Shown: positions 45,061-55,542 of the stretch, in pieces | How the letters are laid out: every line of letters begins with the position of its first letter | Numbering within the stretch: the stretch's first letter is position 1 | NCBI GenBank assembly: GCA_950106755.1 | Contig: OX467082.1 | Location: 11,222,001 to 11,286,000, forward strand | DNA from: Climacium dendroides | Lineage: Eukaryota; Streptophyta; Bryopsida; Hypnales; Climaciaceae | DNA length: 64,000 bases | Direction: 5' to 3' | The notes under the pieces: model-generated | Told to the model about the DNA's origin: nothing | The model's database searches: none | Seen by the model: only the letters and a program-made list of their open reading frames with translations | Made by a program: the position numbers and the translations under genes

Positions 45061-46717
45061 CCAAGACATGTTGCCCCTCATGTGGAAATAAGTTTATATG
45101 CTTTTGCAAATGATGCTTTCAAATTTACCATGAATACTTCAATTGAGTATAGATATATACTTTAAATATAATTGCCATGCTCTACTTCATCAATAATAGT
45201 TTGTGTATTTTTTATTTCCAAGGCATTTGTGGTTCCCATTATTGAGGTATAAAGACGCTTTATGTGAGTGCAATAAGTAAAAGAATTGATTTTACACCTA
45301 TATCAAAATAATTTTGTGGACACCATAAGAATCTCACATAATTTGTATAGAAGTAGATAGCCCATCCCTAGATGGCCATGCTTGAGTGATTAAATAAAAA
45401 AAAAGCCAACCATTGACGCAAGAGAATTAATGTGGATGATGTGAATAATGGGAAATGAGATGAATGTGAATGTGAATTAGCTTGGAGGTCCCCTCCAAAA
45501 GAATGCAGTTTGGAACTCATTGGAGATGTAGGGGGAATAAATTGATACCCGTTTTTTGAGATTTCCTATAAGACTTAGACTCTTGGGAAGTCACATTAAT
45601 CTTCTCATTTCAGTAGGAATTAGCATTTTTCTATTTTAAAAATTCTTTTTGGAGCATGTCAAATAAATAAATAAATGTTAATGTTTTAATCTACTATTGG
45701 AATTTTCAAATATTGAAAGTATAAGGTACAAAACATGTTAGAAAAAAAAATTAGTGTATTGTCAATTATGAGGGCATTCATTTGTGTCATTGCAAGATTT
45801 TTTCAAATATCTTCCATACCTCTTTCTCAAGTGAAAATTGATAGATATTGAGGAAAATTGCCTTGGTCCTTTGTAAGTTAATGCATAAATTGGCAATTTC
45901 CACAATGTGATAAGAGTTGATAACTTTAAAAATGGAGGACTAAAATTGTCCATTTCACATTGGTAAAGTCTTATCTGAGTCATTTTCTTTTTTATTTAGG
46001 CAGTTTTTTTTCATTCAACTCAATATTATGTATTACATCAAATCAATTATAAAATGGGCCTTTTCATATATTTCCAAATGAGTTGATAACTTCATATAAA
46101 ACTACTTGGATGAGATTGATTTACCAAAATTTCATGCACTTGGCCTTGGTGAAAATGGTGGATTTTATTGTTTGTAGTGAATGGAAATTTTGAGTTCAAA
46201 TCTTGAATTTGGAGTTTTTAATGTAGGTACCTACACTTAATTTTAATCCCTTTCTAAAATTGTCTCTATAGATATTTGCCTAAAATGTATCAAATATTGT
46301 TAAAGAAGAGTCTCAAGTTAGTTTTGGAAACACTTATTTTCAATAGTTTCAAAATTCTCAATCTATTTGTCCTTGCATCCAATGAATTCATAAGAAGGAA
46401 ATTTTTAAATACTTTTTTGACTTCCAACAAGGTTCTACCAAAAATTAGACAATATGATTTAGTGGAAACAATTCTAAATTGTTATTTGAACGCATTTAGG
46501 TGTAGTTTCCTTAGCTACATTGATTTGTACCATTGGTGAGTGCATATAATGGTAATTACTAAGTCACACTATTTTGAATTAGTGTGGGTTGGAATATTAC
46601 TGTAATTTAACAATTTCCACAATAATAAAATTTTGTGGCAACACTAATTTTTTAGGTAATATTACTATGTTCCTTCACTATTAGGATGAATAAGTAGTAG
46701 ATTAAGGCAAAAATTAA

Positions 46718-47632
46718 CTGTTAAAGTCCCAATGTCCTCTTGGAAGACAAATGAAAATTCAAACAAGTTTTTATAATTTTAATTTTTAAAAATTAATTAA
46801 TATTTGTTAAGATAGAGAATACATTAGCTTTTGGGAAATATAATTTTTATTTCAATTGATGTACAAGACCAAAAACATGCCAACCTAAACACAATTTTCA
46901 ATTTGTCAAGCAGCAAAAGAAATCTACAAAAATTTAAAATAAAGAATTTTAGTTTTTTTTTCTTGTAGATTATATTTTTGTCTATATAGAAAGCCTTAGA
47001 TCATTCCATTTAGATAAGCGATGAGAAAATTATGGAGCATCTTATTTTGTAGGCAATCAATGCATTCTTTTGATAAAATAATATATATTGGGTTTGTTTA
47101 TGAGCTCAATTTTCAAATTTCCATAAAAACAAATTTTGCAAGGTTAACTTTGATTGTTAAAACAATCTGGAATTAGAGGGGTTTTGAATTCCTTATTAGT
47201 GTTAATAATAATCTAATTTTTTCTTCAATCTCATACCTACTTCTATTTAACAATTTTTTAAAGAATGGAAAGCATGATGTTATTTTATGAATTTTTTTCC
47301 TTCAACTTTAAACTCAATTTTTCATAATAAAAGAAAAAGAATTCATAACCTTTAATCCAAAAATTTATATTAAGAATATTCATAGTCTTATAAACTAGTT
47401 TGTCATGTATGGTACTCCAAAACTATGTTTTGTGTACTTTGTGTGCAATTATCTTGCAATTTATGTAGTCAAAGTTTATGAAAATTTTCCCACATATTTT
47501 CATACTAGTTTGTTGCAAGATCCTACAATCATATATGAAAAAAAAATTTAAAATTTAAAATTCTCTTTGCTTTAAAAATGATAGTTTTAAGTGTGTTTTT
47601 TGGAGAAAAAAGGCCTTATGATTTTAGGATTT
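46718..47632 (+). mobile_element. Family B TTAA element nested in the piggyBac-like element
   Basis: TTAA (46714-46717) precedes CTGTTAAAGTCCCAATGTCC, matching CCGTTAAAGGACCAAACGGT of the copy at 30851. The interior follows 31140-31690 in the same order (GATCATTCCATTTAGAT..; AATTATCTTGCAATTTATGT; CAAGATCCTA). The end GATTTTAGGATTTATTAC corresponds to the decayed right terminus. Length is about 915 bp against 937 bp. Confidence 0.6.
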
Positions 47633-48634
47633 ATTACATAATAAGAGAGAGAAGTTTTATTTGGGGACTAGGCGAAGTGTATTTTTTGGTTTGTTCAAAA
47701 AATAAAAACTCATTTTCGGTAAATTTTTAAAATCAATTTTCATGATTTTACACAATATTTTTTGATGATGGATTTTTTAATTCAATTAGGTAGATATGTA
47801 GGGAACATCTACACCCATCTTTCATATTAAAAAACATCCCTTTAAGTAACAAACGATGAGCAATGAGACTTCAATAAAAAGTGTCATATGACCAAACTTT
47901 GAAGAAATGGATAAATTAGATTTTGGCAAAGTAATCATACCATCATGCTTAAATGTTATAAAAGTAGTTACCACGTGAAGGGCAAACAAAAAAATCAAAT
48001 TACAATAAAGAAATACCTATTCTCCCAAATTAGGACATTGTCACACCAACATTGAAATCTCTATAGAAGGAATTGTAAAACCTTTTTGCAGATATTAATC
48101 AAAGGAAAGATGTATGGATGGATGTTTCCTACATATCTATGTAATCAAACTGAAAAAAATTCATCACCAATATTTGTCAATTGATATTATATTATCATGA
48201 AAATTAAATTAAAAAATTCACCAAAAATAAAAATTTATTTTTTTGGAAGTGAAATTTGGTATGCTTAATTGGGATTGTGTAAGGATGCAATGATAATTAT
48301 GTTCACCAAAATAAAACAATTTAAATCCATATTGTACAAAATTTTCAAATAGACAATTCATAAATGAACTAGACCCAACTATACTTGAGGCTCATTTCTA
48401 AGAGCCTTCAACACTAGAAAATCAAGATTTTCAATGGATACCCTTGCACAAAATCTTGATTAGAAAAATCATAATAATTCATTTTCATAATCAGATTTTT
48501 GATGATAAAACTATATTTCAAAATGAATTTTTCAAAAATATAAACTACTAAAAATAGTAAATTGTTAAGGTATTATTTTACTTCAAAGTTTTGTGTGACA
48601 CCAAAATTTAATGCCTCAAGCATTTAGAGGTTAA

Positions 48635-49114
48635 AGGCAAATACACGCTCTACAAGAAATCCATATAATTTTGTTGGAGAAGGTAGTGCTATTCAGTATT
48701 GATAACTTTTTAAAACAGGTTATGTTATTTTACGTTCAAGTTTTTAGTGGTTAATTTCTCATATGTCTTGTCCAATTATGGGATGACAAATGGAAACTTT
48801 TGGAAAAAAGATATATAATTTTGATTTGAATTTCCTATGTATAGGTTAGTTTTGTAAATAATTAGGGAAAATTTGGAACATGTCTAAAATTTTAAAAATT
48901 GTACAATTGTTTCTAAAAATTTGAAAAATTTCATTGGTGTCAATTTCGAATATCCAAAAATATTCTTGAATTTTTTTTAAAAGGAACATATTTACACATG
49001 AGTAGAAAAAATTAATCCAAAACTGGGAGTATCAAAAAAGTAGGAGCAAAGTGACAAGAGTCAAGAAAGTCAAGTTGCCAAATTGTTCAAATTCTAAAAT
49101 TAAATTATTTCAGC
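48635..49114. other. AT-rich stretch, nothing recognised
   Basis: No coding signal was seen. Confidence 0.4.
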
Positions 49115-49345
49115 ACCAAGGTGCCGAATTTAACTTAAACATGCAGTAGCATGTCTTTGTGTTGTTGCTAAAATCAAAATAAAAGTAAAAGAACTTTTCT
49201 AATTTTTTAATTCATAAGAACTTAAAAATTTAATAACTTTCACACCGTGGGTCTAAACATCAAGATAGTCCATAAACACCTCACTACCAAGAACACAACT
49301 AGAGGCACACAATTTTGGAGACCTTAGCATAATTTAATGTATAGA
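49115..49345 (+). mobile_element. Decayed interior of a family C element
   Basis: It is collinear with 39835-40020 (GTGTTGTTGCTAAAATCAAA; AAAGTAAAA; TTTAATAACTTTCACACCGT; CCAAGAACACAACTAGAGGC; GGAGACCTTAGCAT). Termini are not recognisable. Confidence 0.5.
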
Positions 49346-52006
49346 CTGAACTTTTAAAAAATTGAAAGAAATCTATTAGGACTATTTAAATATATATTAA
49401 AAAATATATATTTTAAATATAAATTACAAGTCATTGTCCTTCATTTCAGCCTTTAATTTTTGGTATAAAACTTAGGTCATTCTAATATAATTTATATTTG
49501 ATAAAATATTCTTCATAAGTAGCGTTTTTTAAAATCAATAATTTGGTATTTTTAAATTATTTTTTTAAATAAAAAAATTCACATATGAAGAATATCAAAC
49601 TAACTTTTTCCTTGATTGTGCCAATTAGACTTAAAATTTATAGCCAATTAAGATATTCAAAGTACTAAAATATTACTTCAAGAATTTTTGTATTAACTTT
49701 AGAAGAATTTTCATTTGAATTTTGTGATGTAATTTATCAATTTTTTTTCATTTTTTCCTATAAAAATTATAATAATTATACTTTTTTATTAATTGCGATT
49801 TTCTATATTAGTAGACAAGGAAGTCTTATAAAATAAAAATATTTAAAAAAAAATCTAGTCAATATTGGAAATAAGAATTGACTATATGGCCGTAGAACTA
49901 ATCATTAGAGGATAAGAAATTCAACAAAACTATCTATTCTACTTTAATGTTGAAATGGATTTATTGTTGTCACTTTGTCACAATATAGATAGAACTAATT
50001 AGGATATTCATAGTAACTCCCTCGGTATATCAAAAAATTTAAGGAATAACCATGATATTGCCTATCATCACCTTTTTAGTATCACATTTGTTGCTCTTTC
50101 ATCAAATTAAACTCTCTTCAAAGTTTTACAAAGATTTGTATTAATGGTGAATTTAAGATTTTAACAAATCTCAATAAAAATATTAAGAAAATATGTCAAG
50201 CATTCACTAGGCTTAAAAAATTGCTAAAGTTTAATTGCAACTACAACCGAGACAATTTCAAGATTAGTAGTGTTTTAAAAGATAACAAATAATTGAAAAG
50301 GACATTTCTTCAAAGAAATTTAATATCTATTTCAACATTTAAAAAATTGAATAAAATTATAATATGTGCATTTATAACTCCACTATCAAAAAGATTAAAT
50401 TGAGATATATGTCCAATGAAATTTTGAAAATGATTTTATAGATGAAATTGTTCAAAGAAGAAACCAAATATTTTAGATTTTAATACTTTGTAAACTACAC
50501 TATCTATTGTTATAATTCAATAACTTGTTAGATTTGTAGATTTGAAAATTTATTCCATGATTAATATTTTAGATATGTATGGTTAAATTAGAACATTTTT
50601 TTTCAATCATACATTAATTGGGAGAATATTAAAAATTACACCATTAAATTTCAAATTGGAATGAACACCTAATGATAATATAAATTTTCACATGTAAAAT
50701 TTGGAAAAAAAAACACTTCAATTGGATAATTATGCATCATCAACTTTTTTTGGACTCTGATAATTCAATTCCATATAAAAAATTAGCATTTTGTGCCTAC
50801 AACAAACACAATTTTTCTTGTTTATAGTCATTAATTTAGCAAATGCATGGCAAATTTCTCATGATGTCATTGAATTTCATGTTTTTCAAATTTTTGCCTT
50901 TCCCATATTCTAAAAGTAAAGTGCATAGATTTTTTTTCAAAAGATAAAAAATTCAATACTTATGTTAAAGTGTTATTTTTAATATTTACACTCATTAAAT
51001 TAAAATCATTTTCTAGATTTAATATAGTTTTTTCTATTTTCATAAATTGTTTTATAAGATTTTGGCACATGCTTTTGACACATTTGATGCAATGTCCAAT
51101 TTTTCCTTCTTCTTTTTGAGCGTCTTTCTTGTAGTCTAAAAAAGTCATAATAGTTTGTTCTTTCAATAATTTTCATATCAATGCAATCAAAAGGTGTGCT
51201 AAGTGTGCTAAAATTATACCACAATCTTGAAATAATTGATGATTCAAACTTTACATTTTTATGTCTAATGTTCTCTAATAACATGTGGTCATAGTTATAT
51301 GCATTTTTAATTTTACTACTATCAATAACTTTTTGATTGCTTTGAGGTTTTTTTTTCATTAAATATACTTTTAATGTTTGTAGATACTTAATTACAAACA
51401 TTTATAAAGAATAATGACTATGAATCTTATTGGAGGAAGCCATGGGATGCTATGTAGTATGAATAGAATTTAATGTTATCTACTTCTTGAATGTACTCAT
51501 AGAATTAGATTATTGTAGCTTGGTTTGGATTTTTTTAATTTTATAAATAATGCTCATTGCATTAAAATATGCACTTTGACAATAACAATCAACCTTTTAA
51601 TTTTATATGATGATTTGTAATTTGAAAGGTTGTGACCTTCTATAAATTTGAAATTAAATGATCCTGACTAATTATCAATTGAGTTATTATTGATCTTATT
51701 AAAACTTGTGGCCAAGATAGTGACTTGGTATTAAAGAAAAAGAAGTGGTTAGGATTGAGTTGTACAAGATTGACATATTATCACATAAAAAGTTATGAGA
51801 GTCAAAGATCATTAATGCAAATTTGGTGCTAAAGGTAGAGAGTTGAAAAAAATAACAGTTTGAGAGCAAAAGATTGGATACTTGAGCATAACAACTCAAT
51901 ACTTGAAGGATGAATAAAATTGTGTTGACATTTGCAATATGATAAGACTTATGACTTCTTAAATGCATTATTTATTTTTGAACTCAAGAATGCTCCTTCG
52001 ACATGC
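49346..52006. other. Very AT-rich stretch, nothing recognised
   Basis: The longest frame is 131 codons on the minus strand at 51006-51401. It is Lys/Asn/Ile-rich, has no recognised domain, and is probably chance or an unidentifiable transposon remnant. Another of 89 codons is at 51699-51968. Confidence 0.35.
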
Positions 52007-52171
52007 CAATACATTCATGGTTGTCATACTGGACAAGTTACTATTCATTTTTCGTTATGTAGGACGAGTTACTATTCACTTGAGAGGTACATTTGATGAA
52101 TAGTAACTCGTCCTACAAGACAAAAAAAAATGAATAGTAACTTGTCCAGTATGACAACCATGAATACATTG
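52007..52171. mobile_element. Foldback palindrome with internally duplicated arms, 165 bp
   Basis: The left arm (CATTCATGGTTGTCATACTG, then GACAAGTTACTATTCAT) pairs almost perfectly with the right arm ending GTATGACAACCATGAATACA. A second inner pair is GTAGGACGAGTTACTATTCA with TGAATAGTAACTCGTCCTAC, closing on a loop of about 18 nt. The core GAC(A/G)AGTTACTATTCA is thus present twice in each arm. It abuts the TTAA element at 52176. Confidence 0.8.
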
Positions 52172-52175
52172 TTAA

Positions 52176-52398
52176 CCCTGTAAGGACGGGCTAGTCTCCA
52201 CAAAAATCATCATTCTTTAAAACCATGGGAATCGATCGCTTAAAAAATTGGAAAAGTACTCATTGGAAGTCAAACTACTATAGAAGATGTTCCCTTTTCT
52301 CAACAAAACTCCAAGGATGAATAGTTGCATTTCTATCCTCTACAAAAGAATTTTTTGTTTTCCATTGGACACTAAGTGTTTACGGCATCGTTACAGGG
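52176..52398 (+). mobile_element. Intact-looking TTAA-flanked MITE, family C, 223 bp
   Basis: TTAA lies at 52172-52175 and 52399-52402. The ends are CCCTGTAAGGACGGG and, inverted, CCCTGTAACGATGCC. It is a deletion derivative of the 39702-40152 element: both sides match (AGAAGATGTTCCCTTTTCTC; GTTGCATTTCTATCCTCTAC), while the 150-bp interior unit is absent. This is the cleanest example in the window of a piggyBac-type non-autonomous element. Confidence 0.8.
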
Positions 52399-52566
52399 TT
52401 AATCAAGGAGTACTTGAATGACTTTTTGAGTTTATAGCGATGAAGTGTCACATTTGGATAGGCTTCAATTGTATTTTGAATGCTCTGAAGTGTGTAGTCA
52501 ATCTTCACCTAGAAATCCATCTTCATAATAGCCTTTAGAATTATTTTAGGGGGTGATTGCAAAACT

Positions 52567-52922
52567 ATCTCAAACTTAAGGATAGACGGATTGTTAACAA
52601 TTATCGTGCAGTTATTGTTGTTTCATGGGTTCGTACCATGATCGCATTGACTTAGTGTATTTTTATGCACGAAATCAATGCGAAAACAATGAATATCAAT
52701 AGCGTACAGTTTATGTATTTTAACTATACAATTGGTGTGCCAAAATTGCACAACAATCATATAGTTAAAGTACATAAATCGTACGCTATTGATATTCATT
52801 GTTTTCGCATTGATTCAATGTGTAAAAATACACTAAGTCAATGCGATTATGGTACGAACCCATGAAACAATGATAACCGCACGATAATTGTTGCCAAATC
52901 GTAGGGTCTAAACTTTGTGATG
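52567..52922. mobile_element. Long foldback palindrome FB1, 356 bp
   Basis: The two halves are near-perfect inverted repeats of about 165-170 bp (for example GCGAAAACAATGAATATCAA with TTGATATTCATTGTTTTCGC) around a loop of about 25-30 nt near 52735. A nearly identical copy is at 60628-60982. There is no coding capacity; the 66-codon frame inside is an artefact of the palindrome. Confidence 0.85.
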
Positions 52923-53225
52923 TGAAACACTTGTAATATTTGTTGTATTTTGTCTTTTCTATAAGGAAAATAAAACTTTTAGAATACTTTTTTTAAATCA
53001 AGGAAATATTGACAATTGGTACAACATTGAAAATAATGTACTTCCAAAAATTCAAATCTAAAATAATATTCTCTAAATGTTATATAAAAAATATAAAAAT
53101 TAAAAATTTCAAGATAGTACAAATTTTCATGTTTATATTTTTAGAAAATAAAAAAATTCAAATTTCAAAAATAAAATACAACCATTATTTTCAACCTAAA
53201 AAGGCTTCTAATCAACTAGCCACAT

Positions 53226-54215
53226 CTTGATAAAAAAAGAATTCTATAATCTCTTCTATTAAGACATGATGTTTGTTTTGTTTGTTTGTCACATTGAGAT
53301 CTCCTGTACCGTATGTCCCCGGGTCGCGTGTTTGGTACCGTCGGAAAGCCCTTGGCCAGGAGGGGTGCACCGGCTTGGTTTTGTGGCGTTCGGACATACG
53401 GTGTGAAAGTTATGCATTTTCGAGTTGTTTTTGGTTCTGAAAAATTAGAAAATTACTTTTTTTTTTACTTTGGTAACAATCTTGGTACCGTCGGAAAGCC
53501 CTCGGTGAGGAGGGGTGCACGAGCTTTGTTTCATGGCATTCCAACTCATAATGAGAAAGTTATGTATTTCTGAGTTATTTTTGGTTCTAAAAAATTAAAA
53601 AATTACTTTTTCTTATATTTTGGTCACATTTTTTATAATGTTGGAAAGCTCTCGACAAGGAGGGGTGCACAGGCTTGGTTTCATGACATTCCAACTCACA
53701 ATGAGAAAGTTATGGATTTTGAGTTGTTTTTGGTTCTAAAAAAATTAAAAAATCACTTTTACTTTTGTTTTGATTGTGGCAACGTCACATGGCACTCTAG
53801 ACAAGCTATTTGTTTTGTTTTGTTTGTCATGTTGAGATCTCCCAGACCGTGTGTCCCCCGGTCATGTGCTTGGTACCATCAAAAAGTCCTCGGCAAGGAG
53901 GGATGCACTAGCTTGGTTTCATGGCGTTTGAACATACGGCGTGAAAGTTATGCATTTTTGAGTTATTTTTTATCCTAAAAAATTAAAAAACTACTTTTAT
54001 TTATATTTTGGTCACAATCTTGGTACCATCGGAAAGCTCTCAGCAAGGAGGGGTGCACAAGCTTTGTTTCATGACATTCCAATTCACAGTGAGAAATTTA
54101 TTCATTTTTGAGTTGTTTTTGGTACTAAAATTAGAAAATTAGTTTCACTGTTTTGACTGTGGCATCGGCACAGGGTACACTAGTCCATGTGAAAATACGA
54201 AGGTAGCACACTTTG
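53226..54215 (-). repeat. Tandem expansion of family C interior: 150-bp units in two blocks
   Basis: TTGGTACCGTCGGAAAGCCC-like unit starts lie at 53332, 53482, 53632, 53870 and 54020, i.e. spacings of 150, 150, 238 and 150 bp. Each block is preceded by a leader (GTTTGTTTTGTTTGTTTGTC then GAGATCTCC; about 53262-53331 and 53808-53869) and ends with GTGGCA.CG.CACA.GG.ACACTAG. The order is leader, three units, end, then leader, two units, end. The single-unit version, in reverse orientation, is in the element at 39702-40152. Confidence 0.8.
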
Positions 54216-54955
54216 AATAATGGCCTCAGATTTCTAACTTTCAACTTTACATTGGCATTTCCGATACTAAATAGTATTAAAAAACTGAACACGTAATTGT
54301 ACATATTAAAACATCAATTACACCTCCATAACTAAAGGCCAGGGGGCAATGGGGGGTCAGTTCTCCCTGGCCCATAACTATAGGTTACATGTCATTGTAA
54401 TTATTATAACATAATTACACTTAATTTTAATCCCTTTGTAAAACCAACCCCTATAGACCATTCTACATGAACTTGTTCTCAGTACTTGAAAATTCATAGT
54501 TCATTTACCTCATCTAATATATGCAAACAAATATAGAAAATTTTGGTTGAACTAAGAGTGAATCATTTCATAACCTCAGTGTAACCCATTTCAAACCGAT
54601 ATGTTCTTTTGCATCAACCAATTAAATGAGGTTATGTCCGGTTTTGTGAAAAGAGTCTCATTATGAGAAGTAACATGCCAAGCCCCTTCTAGCTCTGCTT
54701 TCACATAGCCTAGTCCACACATATCAACTATACACATCAACTAGAATCCATACCGACACTGCAAAAAACGTAAGTGAGCACTAAAAGAAATATATGAAGA
54801 ACCACACTCCATCACCATACTAAAATAGGACATGTCTACAGCGAATAAACAAAGAAGATAGAGGGCTTCCAAAAATTTGAGATTACTCGTAATAATGACA
54901 AGTAATAGCAACACCCAAAGACTTCACAGTGATAATCTCAAATCTAGTCACATTC
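54216..54955. other. Intergenic, with a small GC-rich hairpin
   Basis: GGCCAGGG at about 54338 pairs with CCCTGGCC at about 54365. The phrase CACTTAATTTTAATCCCTTT (54417) is shared with 46237 in the piggyBac-like element. There is no coding sequence. Confidence 0.5.
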
Positions 54956-55542
54956 CATGCCAAAACTAATCAACCGTTCATCTTTTCTTGAAGAGCACTG
55001 CAGAAAAAGCACACGCTGACCAGAACTCCTGGGAACCCTAAAAAACACACAATATCAGGTCAAGAGGCTTTCCACTGAAGAATAATAGAAACAGTACAAG
55101 TACCTCCCACAGATGCACGTCAAGAAAGAAAACAAACAATCGGCACAAACCTCTGGTAAACACGGTCGAAGAGTGTCCACAATCCCTGATATAGTTGGAA
55201 CTACTTGGAACCAATTTAAAAAGCTGTGCATTCGTCTCTCCAACAGCTTCCTTGTCAACAGATGCCAAAGTTGGTTGTAGGTGAACCAATATAGTCTTTT
55301 CCTTCTGTGGAGCTTGCGTTCTCAGCATGAAATAGAGGTAAGCAAACACAAACAATGAAGAGTCAGGCATGATCACAACTAAGGTACTCGTCGTACAGCT
55401 TGACATTTTCTATCACTTCTAAACTCTCTGCCTAGACTTGACACGATGCCATCGTCAATATCCATCGGATATTGACCGCTCTGGAAAACGTGGGACAACG
55501 AACAGTTTCCTCCCTAATACCTCTCATGAGGAGGTGTAAGCC
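54956..55542 (-). other. Probable 3' UTR of CAS
   Basis: Balanced composition continues about 0.55 kb downstream of the CAS stop. TTTTTTAGGG near 55038 could be a UTR splice acceptor. The 122-codon frame at 55038-55406 has no recognisable domain and is probably UTR sequence. Confidence 0.45.

Larger units (their letters stand above)
41473..48630 (+). mobile_element. piggyBac-like element, 7158 bp, decayed
   Basis: TTAA lies at 41469-41472 and again at 48631-48634. The left end is CCCCTAAATGCCCAAG and the inverted right end is CCTCTAAATGCTTGAG, 12 of 16 identical in position. Between them is a piggyBac-type transposase remnant (43335-45060) in the plus orientation. This combination of target site, CCC-type ends and transposase is diagnostic of the superfamily. 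The element is larger than typical piggyBac elements (2-4 kb), partly because a family-B element is nested at 46718-47632. Other nested pieces are likely. Confidence 0.7.

Noticed and set aside
51006..51401. 131-codon minus-strand frame
   Set aside because: Lys/Asn/Ile-rich as expected in very AT-rich DNA, no recognised domain, no promoter or splice context; not annotated as a gene.
52665..52865. 66-codon plus-strand frame in FB1
   Set aside because: It spans a perfect palindrome, so the frame is a by-product of the inverted repeat.
53332..54180. CRISPR-like regular repeats
   Set aside because: The 150-bp units are homologous throughout rather than short repeats with unique spacers, and the DNA is plant nuclear.
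54338..54372. GC-rich hairpin as a transcription terminator
   Set aside because: Plant RNA polymerase II does not use such terminators; noted only as a hairpin in intergenic DNA.
55038..55406. 122-codon minus-strand frame downstream of CAS
   Set aside because: No recognised domain and located where the CAS 3' UTR is expected.
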